DNA from: Streptomyces hygroscopicus
Lineage (GTDB): Bacteria > Actinomycetota > Actinomycetes > Streptomycetales > Streptomycetaceae
Assembly: GCA_002021875.1 (NCBI GenBank)
Contig: CP018627.1
Coordinates: 8,246,001-8,310,000 of the forward strand
Reading direction: 5' to 3'
Length of the DNA stretch: 64,000 nucleotides
The notes under the pieces: model-generated
Databases searched by the model: none
Seen by the model: only the letters and a program-made list of their open reading frames with translations
What the model was told of the DNA's origin: nothing
Program-made: the position numbers and the translations under genes
In this document: one piece after another, positions 38,987 to 47,262 of the stretch
How the letters are laid out: each line of letters starts with the position of its first letter
Numbering within the stretch: the first letter of the stretch is position 1

Positions 38987-39835
38987 GTGGCCAAGAAGCT
39001 CGCGGTCATCGGAGCCGGACTCATGGGGTCCGGTATCGCGCAGGTCTCGGCCCAGGCCGGCTGGGACGTGGTGCTGCGCGATGTGACCGATGAGGCGCTG
39101 CGCCGCGGCACCGACGGCATCAGGGCCTCGTACGAGAAGTTCGTCTCCAAGGGCAAGCTGACGGCGGAGGAGGCCGAGCGGGCGCTGGGCCGGATCACCA
39201 CCACGACGGACCTCGCCGCCGCCGCCGACGCGGATGTCGTGGTGGAGGCGGTCTTCGAGAAGGTCGAGGTCAAGCGGGAGATCTTCCGTACCCTCGATGA
39301 ACTGGTCAAGGACGACACGATCCTGGCCTCGAACACCTCCGCCATCCCGATCACCAAGATCGCCGCGGCCACCCGGAACCCGGAGCGGGTCGTCGGCACC
39401 CACTTCTTCTCGCCCGTCCCGATGATGGGGCTGTGCGAGCTGGTCCGCGGTCACAAGACGAGTGACGAAACCCTGGCCGCCGCACGGGAGTTCGCGGAGG
39501 GTGTCGGCAAGACCTGTATCGTCGTCAACCGCGATGTCGCGGGCTTCGTCACCACCCGGCTGATCTCCGCGCTCGTCGTGGAAGCGGCGAAGCTGTACGA
39601 GTCGGGGGTCGCCACGGCCGAGGACATCGACACGGCCTGCAAGCTGGGCTTCGGCCATGCGATGGGACCCCTCGCGACGGCCGACCTGACCGGCGTGGAC
39701 ATTCTGACGCACGCCACCGACAACATCTACACCGAGTCGCAGGACGAGAAGTTCGCACCGCCGGAGATCATGCGCCGGATGGTCGACGCGGGGGACGTCG
39801 GCCGTAAGAGCGGCGAGGGCTTCTACCGCTACTGA
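38987..39835 (+). CDS. 3-hydroxybutyryl-CoA dehydrogenase
   Basis: The GTG at 38987 is chosen because AGAGGGG lies at the right distance; 282 residues. It interconverts acetoacetyl-CoA and 3-hydroxybutyryl-CoA with NAD(P). N-terminal NAD fold LAVIGAGLMGSGIAQ, the ASNTSAIPIT segment, the catalytic histidine in VVGTHFFSPVPMMGLCELV, then C-terminal GFGHAMGPLATADLTGVD. It probably works with the thiolase at 56054 in acetoacetyl-CoA metabolism (butyryl-CoA, ethylmalonyl-CoA or PHB routes). Confidence 0.95.
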   Translation: MAKKLAVIGAGLMGSGIAQVSAQAGWDVVLRDVTDEALRRGTDGIRASYEKFVSKGKLTAEEAERALGRITTTTDLAAAADADVVVEAVFEKVEVKREIFRTLDELVKDDTILASNTSAIPITKIAAATRNPERVVGTHFFSPVPMMGLCELVRGHKTSDETLAAAREFAEGVGKTCIVVNRDVAGFVTTRLISALVVEAAKLYESGVATAEDIDTACKLGFGHAMGPLATADLTGVDILTHATDNIYTESQDEKFAPPEIMRRMVDAGDVGRKSGEGFYRY

Positions 39836-39864
39836 GGGCCCTGGTGCGGCGCCAGGCCCGGAAC

Positions 39865-39880
39865 TCACCCTCCCGGGTGA
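39865..39880 (+). terminator. Small hairpin after the hydroxybutyryl-CoA dehydrogenase gene
   Basis: TCACCC and GGGTGA enclose TCCC. The perfect palindrome TTCTGT-AG-ACAGAA follows at 39935-39948 in the upstream region of the STAS gene and may be an operator. Confidence 0.4.
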
Positions 39881-39990
39881 ATTCGGTATCGGTTCGCTTA
39901 CAGACGGCAACTTCCGCGTGTGAGAGGCAGTCAGTTCTGTAGACAGAAATGGCGCATTGACGACACGACGCACCGTATAGGGGAGCGCAT

Positions 39991-40314
39991 ATGCACATCA
40001 GGGGCGACCACGCCGAGCTGGTCGTCGGGGGCCGACTGGACGTCCGGAGCGCGGCGGACGCCCGTACGGCCCTGCACACCGCCGTCGACGCGGGCGGCGG
40101 GGATCTCGTTCTCGACCTGACCGAACTGGACTCCTGGGACGCCACCGGGCTCGGGGTGATCATGGGCGCGCACCGCCGCGCGGGCCGGGTGGGCAGACGG
40201 CTGGTGCTGCGCGGGGTGCCGCCCCAGATGCAGCGGCTGCTGGTGGCCACCCGGCTGCACCGCATCCTGGCGATCGAAGGCGGGCTGGAGGCGGAGTCAC
40301 TGCCGCGAGTGTGA
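39991..40314 (+). CDS. STAS-domain anti-sigma factor antagonist homologue
   Basis: The protein has 107 residues, a single STAS domain: LVVGGRLDVRSAADARTALH, LVLDLTELDSWDATGLGVIM, and GVPPQMQRLLVATRLHRIL. At the phosphorylation site the usual D-S-S/T-G-L is D-A-T-G-L, leaving threonine as the only candidate phosphoacceptor. No anti-sigma kinase is adjacent. The gene for a large STAND-like NTPase follows 210 bp later. Confidence 0.88.
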   Translation: MHIRGDHAELVVGGRLDVRSAADARTALHTAVDAGGGDLVLDLTELDSWDATGLGVIMGAHRRAGRVGRRLVLRGVPPQMQRLLVATRLHRILAIEGGLEAESLPRV

Positions 40315-40524
40315 GCCGCGCGGGCCGGATATCCGGGGGTGGTGGGTTACCCGGGGTGGCGTGGGCCCCCTCCCGCGCGGTGGATACTGTGAGCAGGTCC
40401 AGGCCGTGTGATACGGCCCGGGGTTCGGTGGATGCCGGACACATTCCCTACGGCGGCACCGGACCAGAAGCGAAGGCAGGCCGGGGAGCCTTACAGCACG
40501 CCACGCATCTGGGGGGCAAGGACC

Positions 40525-43158
40525 ATGGACCCGAAGAACCGCGGATCGCAGGAGCACGGCTGGGACGAGTCCGGGCCGGGCGCGGCGTCCGGTGCGCCGC
40601 ATGCCGCGGACACCTCCGGCGCCGGTTCGCCATCGCGCCCGCCCGCGCCGTCGGGGCCGCCGGGGGACGTACCGACGCCCCCTCTGGGCAGCCCGGCGCC
40701 CGGCTCCTCCGCCTCCTCCGCCTCCTCGGCATCTTCCGTTTCTTCCGATCCTTCTGGGCCTCCCGCCCGCACCGCGCGCATCGTCACCGGTGACTACCTG
40801 CTCACGGTCAACCCCGTCGACGGCAGCGAGATAGAACCCTGCCCGCCCCGAGAGCGCCCCGCCCGCCCCGAGCGCCATGGCCCCGACGAGCGGGCCGAGC
40901 TGCGCCACGCCGCCGCCGCGCCGCGTCCCTCCGGCACCGTCCTGCCCGACCTGCCGATGCTGGAGCGCGACGAGGAGCGGGAGCGGCTCGCCCGGCTGCT
41001 CGCCCGTGGCCGCTCGGTGCGGGTCACCGGGCCCTCCGGCTCGGGCCGCAGCACCCTGCTGGAGGCCGTCGCCGCCGACTGCGAGCGGCTCGCGCCCGAC
41101 GGTGTCGTACGCCTCTCCGGCTACCACCGCACCCCGGCCGACCTTCTCCACGACCTCTACGCCGCCGTCTTCAGCGCCCCGCTGTACCGGCCCGAGCGCG
41201 CGGAGCTGCTGGAGGCGGTCCAGGGGGTCGGTGCGGTCGTCGTCCTCGACGACATCGACTTCGGCGGCGCCGCGCTGGACGAGTTCCTCGACGCGACCCC
41301 CGAATGCGCGTTCCTGATCTCCGCCACCCCCGATGTCCCGGCGCCGTCCCCCGACTCCCACCTCGAAGAGGTCTTCCTCTCCGGGCTCAGCCGTACGGCC
41401 GGTCTCGAACTGCTGGAGCGGGCCGCACGACGGCCCCTGGAGGAGGACGAGGCGAGCTGGGCGGCGGACCTGTGGTTCGAGTCCGAGGGGCTGCCGCTGC
41501 GCTTCGTCCAGGCGGGCGCGCTGCTGCGGCAGCGCGACGCCCTGCGCGACGACCCCTCCGCGCGGGAGGCGGGCGGGGACCATGACGTCCCGCTGCCCTC
41601 GATCGCCGAGGCGGCGTCCCCCGCCGCGCTGCTCGCCGGACAGCTGAGCGAGGCGGCCCACGACGCCCTGCGGTTCGCGGTCGCGCTCGGCGGCGAGTGC
41701 CCGCACCAGGTGCATCTGCGCGCGCTGTCCGCGGACACCCACGCGGACGCGGCCCTCGGCGAACTGCTCGGCTGCGGCCTCGTCACCGCGGCCGGGGCGC
41801 ACCACCGGCTGGCGGCGCGCGTCACCGCCCAGCTCGCGGAGGAGGGCTACGCCGACGCGGACGCCGGGCGCGCCCACGCCGTCGCCGGGCACTACGCCTG
41901 GTGGGCCGGGCACCCCTCGGTGGCCCCCGAGCGCGTCGCCGCCGAGGCCGACGCGATCCTCGCGGCGATGACCGCGCTCATCGGCAGCCGCGAGGCGGGC
42001 CACGCGGACGCCGCCGTGCTCCTCGCCCGCGCCGCCGCGCCCGCCTTCGCCGCGGCGCTGCACTGGGGCGCCTGGGAGCGCGCGGTGCGGCATGGCCAGG
42101 AGGCCGCGCGGCTGGCGGGACAGGTCGCGGACGAGGCGTACTTCCACCACGAGCTGGGCGTCCTCGCACTGTGCACGGGCCATCTGGACCGGGCCCGCGC
42201 GGAGCTGGAGGCGTCCATCGGGCTGCGGGGCGTCCTCGCGGACAAGCGGGGCACGGTCGCGGGCCGGCGCGCGCTGGCGCTGGTCGCCGACCGCTCGCCC
42301 GGTTCGGCGATGGCCGGGGCGTTCGGGGCGAGCGGCGGAAGCCGTAAGGGCGAGGACGTGACGCCCCCGGCCGCGGGCGCCGCGCCGGACGACACCGAGA
42401 CCACGATCGTCACCCCGAAGGCGGCCACGACGACGCCGATGGCCGCCATGGGCACCCCGGCCCCGACCAAGGCGGTGACCGCGGTGGTCCCGGCCGTCTC
42501 CCGGACCACGGTGGCCGCCTCCGCCACTCCCTCGGCCCTCGCCTCCGCTTCTCCTTCCGCCCCCGCCGGGCCCTCGGACGGCGAGCCACGTGGTCTGCGC
42601 CGGCTGGCGGTGCAGGGTGCCCGGCGCAATGTGGTCGCGGCGTCCGCGGGCGTGCTGCTGGTGGCCGTGCTCGGCACCGTCGTGACCCTGGGCGCCACCT
42701 CGGGCGACGACTCCGACAGCCCCTCCGACAAGGTCAAGCCGGACCGGTCGGCCTCTCAGCAGGACGACGACAAGGGTCTGACCGCCGACGAGCCCACGCC
42801 CGGCACCAGCCAGGCCCCCCAGCCCGGCCTCAGCGGAACACCCAAGGCATCCACCTCCCCGACCGCCCCGAGCAGCAGCGGCTCGCCCAGCGGCACCACG
42901 GCGTCCAGCGACCCGTCGTCCACCAGTGGCTCGCCCTCCGGCACCGAGCAGCCACCCTCGCCGCCGTCGTCGGATCCGACGACCAAGCCGCCTACGACCA
43001 AGCCGCCGACGGGCAAGCCGACGACCCCGACCGGCGAGCCCACCAAGCCGACGCCCACTACCTCCGCCCCGACGCCGACCTCCACGGGCGATACGTCCAA
43101 TACGGCGAGCGCGCCCACGACCCACACGGCGTCGGGCATGGCTTCTCCGGTCGCGTAG
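40525..43158 (+). CDS. STAND-like NTPase with C-terminal membrane anchor and Ser/Thr/Pro tail
   Basis: The protein has 877 residues from ATG 40525. Residues 1-90 are disordered and P/S/A-rich. The NTPase starts near 150: RVTGPSGSGRSTLLEAV is a Walker A with arginine instead of the lysine, then VGAVVVLDDIDF (Walker B), CAFLISATP (sensor-like), GLPLRFVQAGALL (the GLPL-like motif of NB-ARC/STAND ATPases) and a winged-helix-like part. Alanine-rich helical repeats of TPR type follow to about 590. A single span at about 697-715 (NVVAASAGVLLVAVLGTVV) leads to a 160-residue S/T/P/G tail expected outside the cell. I do not know its function; a membrane signalling role is inferred. Confidence 0.75.
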   Translation: MDPKNRGSQEHGWDESGPGAASGAPHAADTSGAGSPSRPPAPSGPPGDVPTPPLGSPAPGSSASSASSASSVSSDPSGPPARTARIVTGDYLLTVNPVDGSEIEPCPPRERPARPERHGPDERAELRHAAAAPRPSGTVLPDLPMLERDEERERLARLLARGRSVRVTGPSGSGRSTLLEAVAADCERLAPDGVVRLSGYHRTPADLLHDLYAAVFSAPLYRPERAELLEAVQGVGAVVVLDDIDFGGAALDEFLDATPECAFLISATPDVPAPSPDSHLEEVFLSGLSRTAGLELLERAARRPLEEDEASWAADLWFESEGLPLRFVQAGALLRQRDALRDDPSAREAGGDHDVPLPSIAEAASPAALLAGQLSEAAHDALRFAVALGGECPHQVHLRALSADTHADAALGELLGCGLVTAAGAHHRLAARVTAQLAEEGYADADAGRAHAVAGHYAWWAGHPSVAPERVAAEADAILAAMTALIGSREAGHADAAVLLARAAAPAFAAALHWGAWERAVRHGQEAARLAGQVADEAYFHHELGVLALCTGHLDRARAELEASIGLRGVLADKRGTVAGRRALALVADRSPGSAMAGAFGASGGSRKGEDVTPPAAGAAPDDTETTIVTPKAATTTPMAAMGTPAPTKAVTAVVPAVSRTTVAASATPSALASASPSAPAGPSDGEPRGLRRLAVQGARRNVVAASAGVLLVAVLGTVVTLGATSGDDSDSPSDKVKPDRSASQQDDDKGLTADEPTPGTSQAPQPGLSGTPKASTSPTAPSSSGSPSGTTASSDPSSTSGSPSGTEQPPSPPSSDPTTKPPTTKPPTGKPTTPTGEPTKPTPTTSAPTPTSTGDTSNTASAPTTHTASGMASPVA

Positions 43159-43266
43159 CCGGGGAAGGCCGCACGGGGGCGCGGGCGATGGGCGCCGGAT
43201 CACGCCAGACGGCTCTCGGCCTCCGTGGCGTGATCTCGTCGCCTCCATGGCGCCCGTACGACGGAA

Positions 43267-43296
43267 GGGCGCCGGGGCCCGACGGCCCCGGCGCCC
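43267..43296. terminator. Bidirectional terminator between convergent genes
   Basis: A perfect 13-bp GC-only stem (43267-43279 with 43284-43296) closes a 4-base loop, between the NTPase gene and nucS. Confidence 0.85.
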
Positions 43297-43323
43297 CCGT
43301 GTCGGCCCGGCGTCAGCCCCGTG

Positions 43324-43986
43324 TCAGAACAGGCGGAGCTTGTCGTCCTCGATGCCCCGGAGCGCGTCGTAGTCCAGCACCACGCAGCCGATGCTCCGGT
43401 CCGTGGCGAGGACGCGGGCCTGGGGCTTGATCTCCTGGGCGGCGAAGATGCCCTTCACCGGGGCGAGATGCGGGTCCCGGTTGAGGAGTTCGAGATAGCG
43501 GGTGAGCTGCTCGACACCGTCGATCTCACCACGGCGTTTGATCTCCACGGCGACCGTCGTCCCGTCCGCGTCGCGGCAGAGAATGTCCACGGGACCGATG
43601 GCAGTGGGGTATTCACGCCGAATAAGCGTCCAGCCATCGCCAAGTGTCTCGATACGATCGGCGAGCAGCTCCTGCAGATGGGCCTCCACCCCGTCCTTGA
43701 TCAGACCGGGGTCGACGCCGAGCTCATGCGAGGAGTCATGGAGGACCTCCTCCATGGTGATGATGAGCTTCTCGCCCGCTTTGTTCACGACCGTCCACAC
43801 ATCGTCGTCGCCTTCCTTCAGCGTGCACGGCGGAGACATCCAGTTGAGGGGTTTGTAGGCCCTGTCGTCCGCGTGGATGGACACACTTCCGTCGGCCTTG
43901 ACGAGGATCAGGCGGGGTGCCGAGGGGAGGTGGGCGGTGAGGCGGCCGGCGTAGTCCACGGAGCACCGGGCGATGACGAGACGCAT
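43324..43986 (-). CDS. nucS: Mismatch-specific endonuclease NucS
   Basis: The ATG at 43986 gives 220 residues; the frame is open to 44199 but the added part is not family-like. NucS/EndoMS cuts mismatched DNA and replaces MutS-MutL repair in most actinobacteria, acting with the beta clamp. N-terminal dimerisation domain: [20 protein letters not shown]. Catalytic RecB-like core: [12 protein letters not shown] and [20 protein letters not shown] (D, E and K of the active site). The C-terminal KLRLF resembles a clamp-binding tail. Confidence 0.97.
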   Translation of the reverse strand: MRLVIARCSVDYAGRLTAHLPSAPRLILVKADGSVSIHADDRAYKPLNWMSPPCTLKEGDDDVWTVVNKAGEKLIITMEEVLHDSSHELGVDPGLIKDGVEAHLQELLADRIETLGDGWTLIRREYPTAIGPVDILCRDADGTTVAVEIKRRGEIDGVEQLTRYLELLNRDPHLAPVKGIFAAQEIKPQARVLATDRSIGCVVLDYDALRGIEDDKLRLF

Positions 43987-44197
43987 GGTCGGCAACGCTA
44001 CTCGACCACCGCCGCCCGACGCGATTCGTCCGTCGATGGACCCCTTCGGGGATGGCTGGTTGTGTGCCCATTCTCCTGGTGCGGGTGGAGTGGCCGAATT
44101 ACCGTTGAAGCGGGCGGTCGTCGGACGGGTACGCTCCGTCGCCGTCCGCCCTTCCCATCCCTGAGACCCCGCTCGCGGGGTCGCGAGAGGAGAACCC

Positions 44198-44590
44198 ATG
44201 TCGCTCGACGTCTCACCGGCCCTGCTCGAACAGGCCGAGCGAGGCGAGGTCGACGAAGCAGCTTTCGTCGACTGCGTCCGGAACTCCCTACCCTACGCAT
44301 GGGAGATGATCAGCTCGCTGGTGGCCCAGTTGAAGGTGGACGGCGGGGAGTTCGCCGACAACCAGACGCCGCCGCCCAATGAGCAGGCACGCGGTCAACT
44401 GCTTCGCGCACTCGCCAGTGACGCGATACGCGGCGCGCTCCAGCGCCACTTCGGGGTGCGGCTGGCCTTCCAGAACTGTCACCGGGTGGCCGTCTTCCCG
44501 ATGGACGTATCCGCCGACGAACGCCTCGCCCGCTTCACCTCGGTCCGGGGGCAGCTGCTCAACCAGTCACCCACACTCCGCGACTGCTGA
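44198..44590 (+). CDS. SCO5389-family conserved protein
   Basis: The protein has 130 residues; ATG 44198 is preceded by AGAGGAGAA. It is a conserved Streptomyces protein next to nuc[60 protein letters not shown]. No catalytic motif is visible and its function is unknown. I recognise it by resemblance to SCO5389, from memory. Confidence 0.85.
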   Translation: MSLDVSPALLEQAERGEVDEAAFVDCVRNSLPYAWEMISSLVAQLKVDGGEFADNQTPPPNEQARGQLLRALASDAIRGALQRHFGVRLAFQNCHRVAVFPMDVSADERLARFTSVRGQLLNQSPTLRDC

Positions 44591-44627
44591 CGGGATGTCC
44601 GCTGCCGCTCCACCAGGGGGAGGTGCA

Positions 44628-45668
44628 TCAGCGCAGGAGCGGCAGCACCTCACCACCGAGCCGTCGTACGTTCTCCTCCGTGGCGACCAGGTCGCCCGAC
44701 CCCTCGACCAGCAGCGCGAACCGGTGGATCCCGGTGCGCTCCGCGGTCGCCGCCAGCCGGTCGGCGCACAGCCGCGGCGGTCCCACCGGATGCAGCTCGC
44801 ACAGCAGCTCCGCATAGGCCACGGGGTCGCGCATCCGCCGCTCCCGGCCGTCGACCGTCACATGCGCCTCGAGCCCCTGCCGTAACCAGCCGGGCATCGC
44901 CTTGGTGAGGACCTCGGCCGCCGCGGGGCGGTCGTCCGCGATCTGCACCACCCCGGCCGAGACATGGCGCGCCGCCACCGCCTCGACGTCCTCCGGTGAA
45001 CGGCCCGCCTCCAGCGCGGACTTCCGCCACAGGCCGATCACCTCGGCCTTCTCCTCGTCCCCGCAGTGCATGCCGAGCAGCATGGGCAGCCCGCGCTCGG
45101 CGGCCAGTCGCACGCCGACGGGCGAGGTGCAGGCGACGAGCACCGGCGGGGCGTCCGCCGCCGGTCCGGCCAGGGCGTCGTCGGAGCGCGGCACCACCGC
45201 CACCTCGCGGAAGGCGAACCGCTCACCGTCCGCCCCCACCCGTGGCTCGCGCAGCCAGCGCAGCAGCAGATCGAGTGATTCGGGGAAGCCCCGCTCGTAC
45301 GCCCGCAGCCCCGAGCCGAAGACCTCGAGGTCCACCCAGGGGCCGCCACGGCCGACGCCCAGCGTGAACCGGCCGCCGGAGAGGAGATGGAGCAGTGCCG
45401 CCTGCTCACCCAGCGCGACGGGATGCGCGGTCGGCAGTACGCTCACCGCCGTACCGACGCCGATCCGGCGGGTACGTCCCAGCAGCAGCGCGGCGAGGGT
45501 GACCGCGGACGGGCAGACGCCGTACGGAACGAAGTGGTGCTCGGCGACCCAGACCGCGTCCAGCCCCGCCTCCTCGGAGATCTCGGCCGACCGCACCGCC
45601 CGGTGCAGCGCCTCCTCCTGCCCCTGGCCTGGGAATTGAGCGGCCAGGATGAAAGCCCCCACATCCAT
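44628..45668 (-). CDS. LLM-class flavin-dependent oxidoreductase
   Basis: The ATG at 45668 is preceded by AAGGAGG, which decides the start; 346 residues. Bacterial luciferase-like TIM barrel: MDVGAFILAAQFPGQG, LDAVWVAEHHFVPYG, RIGVGTAVSVLPTAHPVALG, GRFTLGVGRGGPWVDLEVFG. Such enzymes are monooxygenases using FMNH2 or F420H2; the substrate is unknown. A cluster of three palindromes lies upstream, shared with the divergent small gene. Confidence 0.92.
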   Translation of the reverse strand: MDVGAFILAAQFPGQGQEEALHRAVRSAEISEEAGLDAVWVAEHHFVPYGVCPSAVTLAALLLGRTRRIGVGTAVSVLPTAHPVALGEQAALLHLLSGGRFTLGVGRGGPWVDLEVFGSGLRAYERGFPESLDLLLRWLREPRVGADGERFAFREVAVVPRSDDALAGPAADAPPVLVACTSPVGVRLAAERGLPMLLGMHCGDEEKAEVIGLWRKSALEAGRSPEDVEAVAARHVSAGVVQIADDRPAAAEVLTKAMPGWLRQGLEAHVTVDGRERRMRDPVAYAELLCELHPVGPPRLCADRLAATAERTGIHRFALLVEGSGDLVATEENVRRLGGEVLPLLR

Positions 45669-45723
45669 CGTGATCCTGCCTCCTTGTCGCGGCTGATGTG
45701 CCGGCGCGGGCATCCCCCCTTGT

Positions 45724-45777
45724 AGGCATTAACGCCTGACACGTGCCAAGGGCACGGCCGTGCATGAATTTTTCATG
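45724..45777. promoter_or_regulatory. Three consecutive palindromes in the divergent intergenic region
   Basis: AGGC-ATTAAC-GCCT (45724-45737), CGTGCC-AAG-GGCACG (45742-45756) and CATGAA-TTT-TTCATG (45763-45777) follow one another. They lie between the LLM oxidoreductase start and the small zinc-finger-like gene. Operator function is inferred. Confidence 0.45.
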
Positions 45778-45876
45778 ATGATCAGAGGGTGGGTGTGGAC
45801 AACGACTTTCCAGGACGGTGACCGTAGCGCGTACGCTGGTCACAGCCCGTTAGTCACAGTTCTGTCGAGGTGCCCT

Positions 45877-46194
45877 GTGTCTCCACGCCGAAACCGCCCG
45901 CGAGGCGGCGAGCAGCCCGTCGGCCACGAGAGTGCGAATCGCTACGGTCTGGATCGCATGGAGACCTGGCAGGACGAGGAGTGGGTGGTCCGGCAGGTCG
46001 GCGGCGGGGCCGCCGCCAAGCACTACCGCTGCCCGGGCTGTGACCAGGAGATTCCGCCGGGGGTGGCGCATGTGGTCGCCTGGCAGCAGCATATGGGCGC
46101 GGACGACCGGCGCCACTGGCACAAGGCGTGCTGGAGCGCACGGGACCGCCGGAGCGCCAAGCTCCAGCGGTCCCGTAACGCACCGCGATATTGA
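45877..46194 (+). CDS. Small conserved protein with zinc-finger-like cysteines and histidines
   Basis: GTG 45877 is used (GAGGTG upstream); 105 residues. The frame extends to an ATG at 45760, less likely because that part overlaps the palindromes. The basic N-terminus (SPRRNRPRGGEQ) is followed by WQDEEWVVRQVGGGAAAKHY and a putative metal site: YRCPGCDQEIPPGVAHVVAW, then RRHWHKACWSARDRR. Homologues are sometimes labelled ATP/GTP-binding, but no P-loop is present. Its function is unknown; nucleic acid binding is a guess. Confidence 0.8.
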   Translation: MSPRRNRPRGGEQPVGHESANRYGLDRMETWQDEEWVVRQVGGGAAAKHYRCPGCDQEIPPGVAHVVAWQQHMGADDRRHWHKACWSARDRRSAKLQRSRNAPRY

Positions 46195-46242
46195 CTCGGG
46201 CCCTGGCACCCGGGCCCTGACCTCCGCAGGGGCTACGGAGCG

Positions 46243-47262
46243 CTACACATCCCGCTTCTCCAGCAGCGCATACGCGGCGATCATCGCCCCCGCCGTGACC
46301 ACGGCCAGCGCCGATAGCTGGGGCCAGCCGCTGTTCAGGCTTTCGTCGAGGCGGAAGAGGGAGGCCAGCGACTGGGGGGAGGAGTACTCCAGCATCTTCT
46401 CTCCCAGGTCGCGGAGGCTGTCCGACATCATCAGGAACGCGGGGAGGATGGCCGGCAGCAGCACCACACCGAGCATCGTGGTGATCGCCCCCGCGGAGTG
46501 CCGCAGGATGGCTCCGACGGCCAGCGAGAGCAGCCCCAGCAGCGACACATAGAGCCCCGCGCCGACCGTCGCGCCCAGGATCTCGTCACCCGTCGGCTCC
46601 GGGACATCCGGCCCGCCGTGCATCCCCATGCTCGCGTAGGCCACCAGCGCGAGCGAGACGGTCGTGGTGGTGAACGAGAGGGTGAAGAAGACCAGCGCCT
46701 TGGCGGTGAGCACCCGAGAGCGCTGCGGGGAGGCGGTGAGGGTGGTCCGGATCATTCCGGTGCCGTACTCGGAGGTGATCACGAGCACCCCGAGGGTGAC
46801 GACGCACAACTGGCCGAGCAGAGTGCCGAAGAACCCGGGGAGGGTGGTGGGCACGCTGCCGTAGTCGGCGTCGTTCGTGGTCGCCGCCACCAGGAGTCCG
46901 ATTCCGATCACCAGCGCGACCATGACGCCGAGCGTCCAGATCGTGGAGCGCACCGACTTGATCTTGGTCCACTCGGAGGCGAGGGCGTTGCCGAGGTGGG
47001 TACGTCGGACCGGGATCGGCGAGGTGTACGGGCCCACACCGGCGTACGGCTGCGCCGGAGGCCCGGACGGCACCGGCTGCTGGTACGCCTGGGGCGCGGG
47101 GTGGTGGGGGGCTGCCTGGTGCGGGGCCGCTTGGTGCGGGGGTGTTTGGTGCGGGGCCCGCGGCGGCATCTGTGGTGCGGTCTGGGGAGGACCCTGCGGA
47201 GGGCCCTGGGGGGCCTGCGGGGGGACGGGCGCCTGGGACTGGTGCTGGTACGGGGTCGTCAT
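46243..47262 (-). CDS. ABC-2 type permease with proline-rich N-terminus
   Basis: The ATG at 47262 overlaps the ATPase stop (ATGA); 339 residues. Residues 1-85 are P/Q/A/H-rich and disordered (PPQGPPQTAPQMPPRAPHQ). Six membrane spans follow (for example TIWTLGVMVALVIGIGLLVA, LYVSLLGLLSLAVGAILRHS). The wording ALASEWTKIKSVRSTIWTL is typical of Streptomyces ABC-2 permeases. The substrate is unknown. Confidence 0.93.
   Translation of the reverse strand: MTTPYQHQSQAPVPPQAPQGPPQGPPQTAPQMPPRAPHQTPPHQAAPHQAAPHHPAPQAYQQPVPSGPPAQPYAGVGPYTSPIPVRRTHLGNALASEWTKIKSVRSTIWTLGVMVALVIGIGLLVAATTNDADYGSVPTTLPGFFGTLLGQLCVVTLGVLVITSEYGTGMIRTTLTASPQRSRVLTAKALVFFTLSFTTTTVSLALVAYASMGMHGGPDVPEPTGDEILGATVGAGLYVSLLGLLSLAVGAILRHSAGAITTMLGVVLLPAILPAFLMMSDSLRDLGEKMLEYSSPQSLASLFRLDESLNSGWPQLSALAVVTAGAMIAAYALLEKRDV

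Noticed and set aside
40297..43248. 983-codon minus-strand frame opposite the STAND-like NTPase gene
   Set aside because: G/R-rich shadow with no domain; the plus-strand gene has ordered motifs and a membrane span.
45760..45876. N-terminal extension of the small zinc-finger-like protein
   Set aside because: It would overlap the palindrome cluster and adds non-conserved sequence; the GTG at 45877 is better placed.
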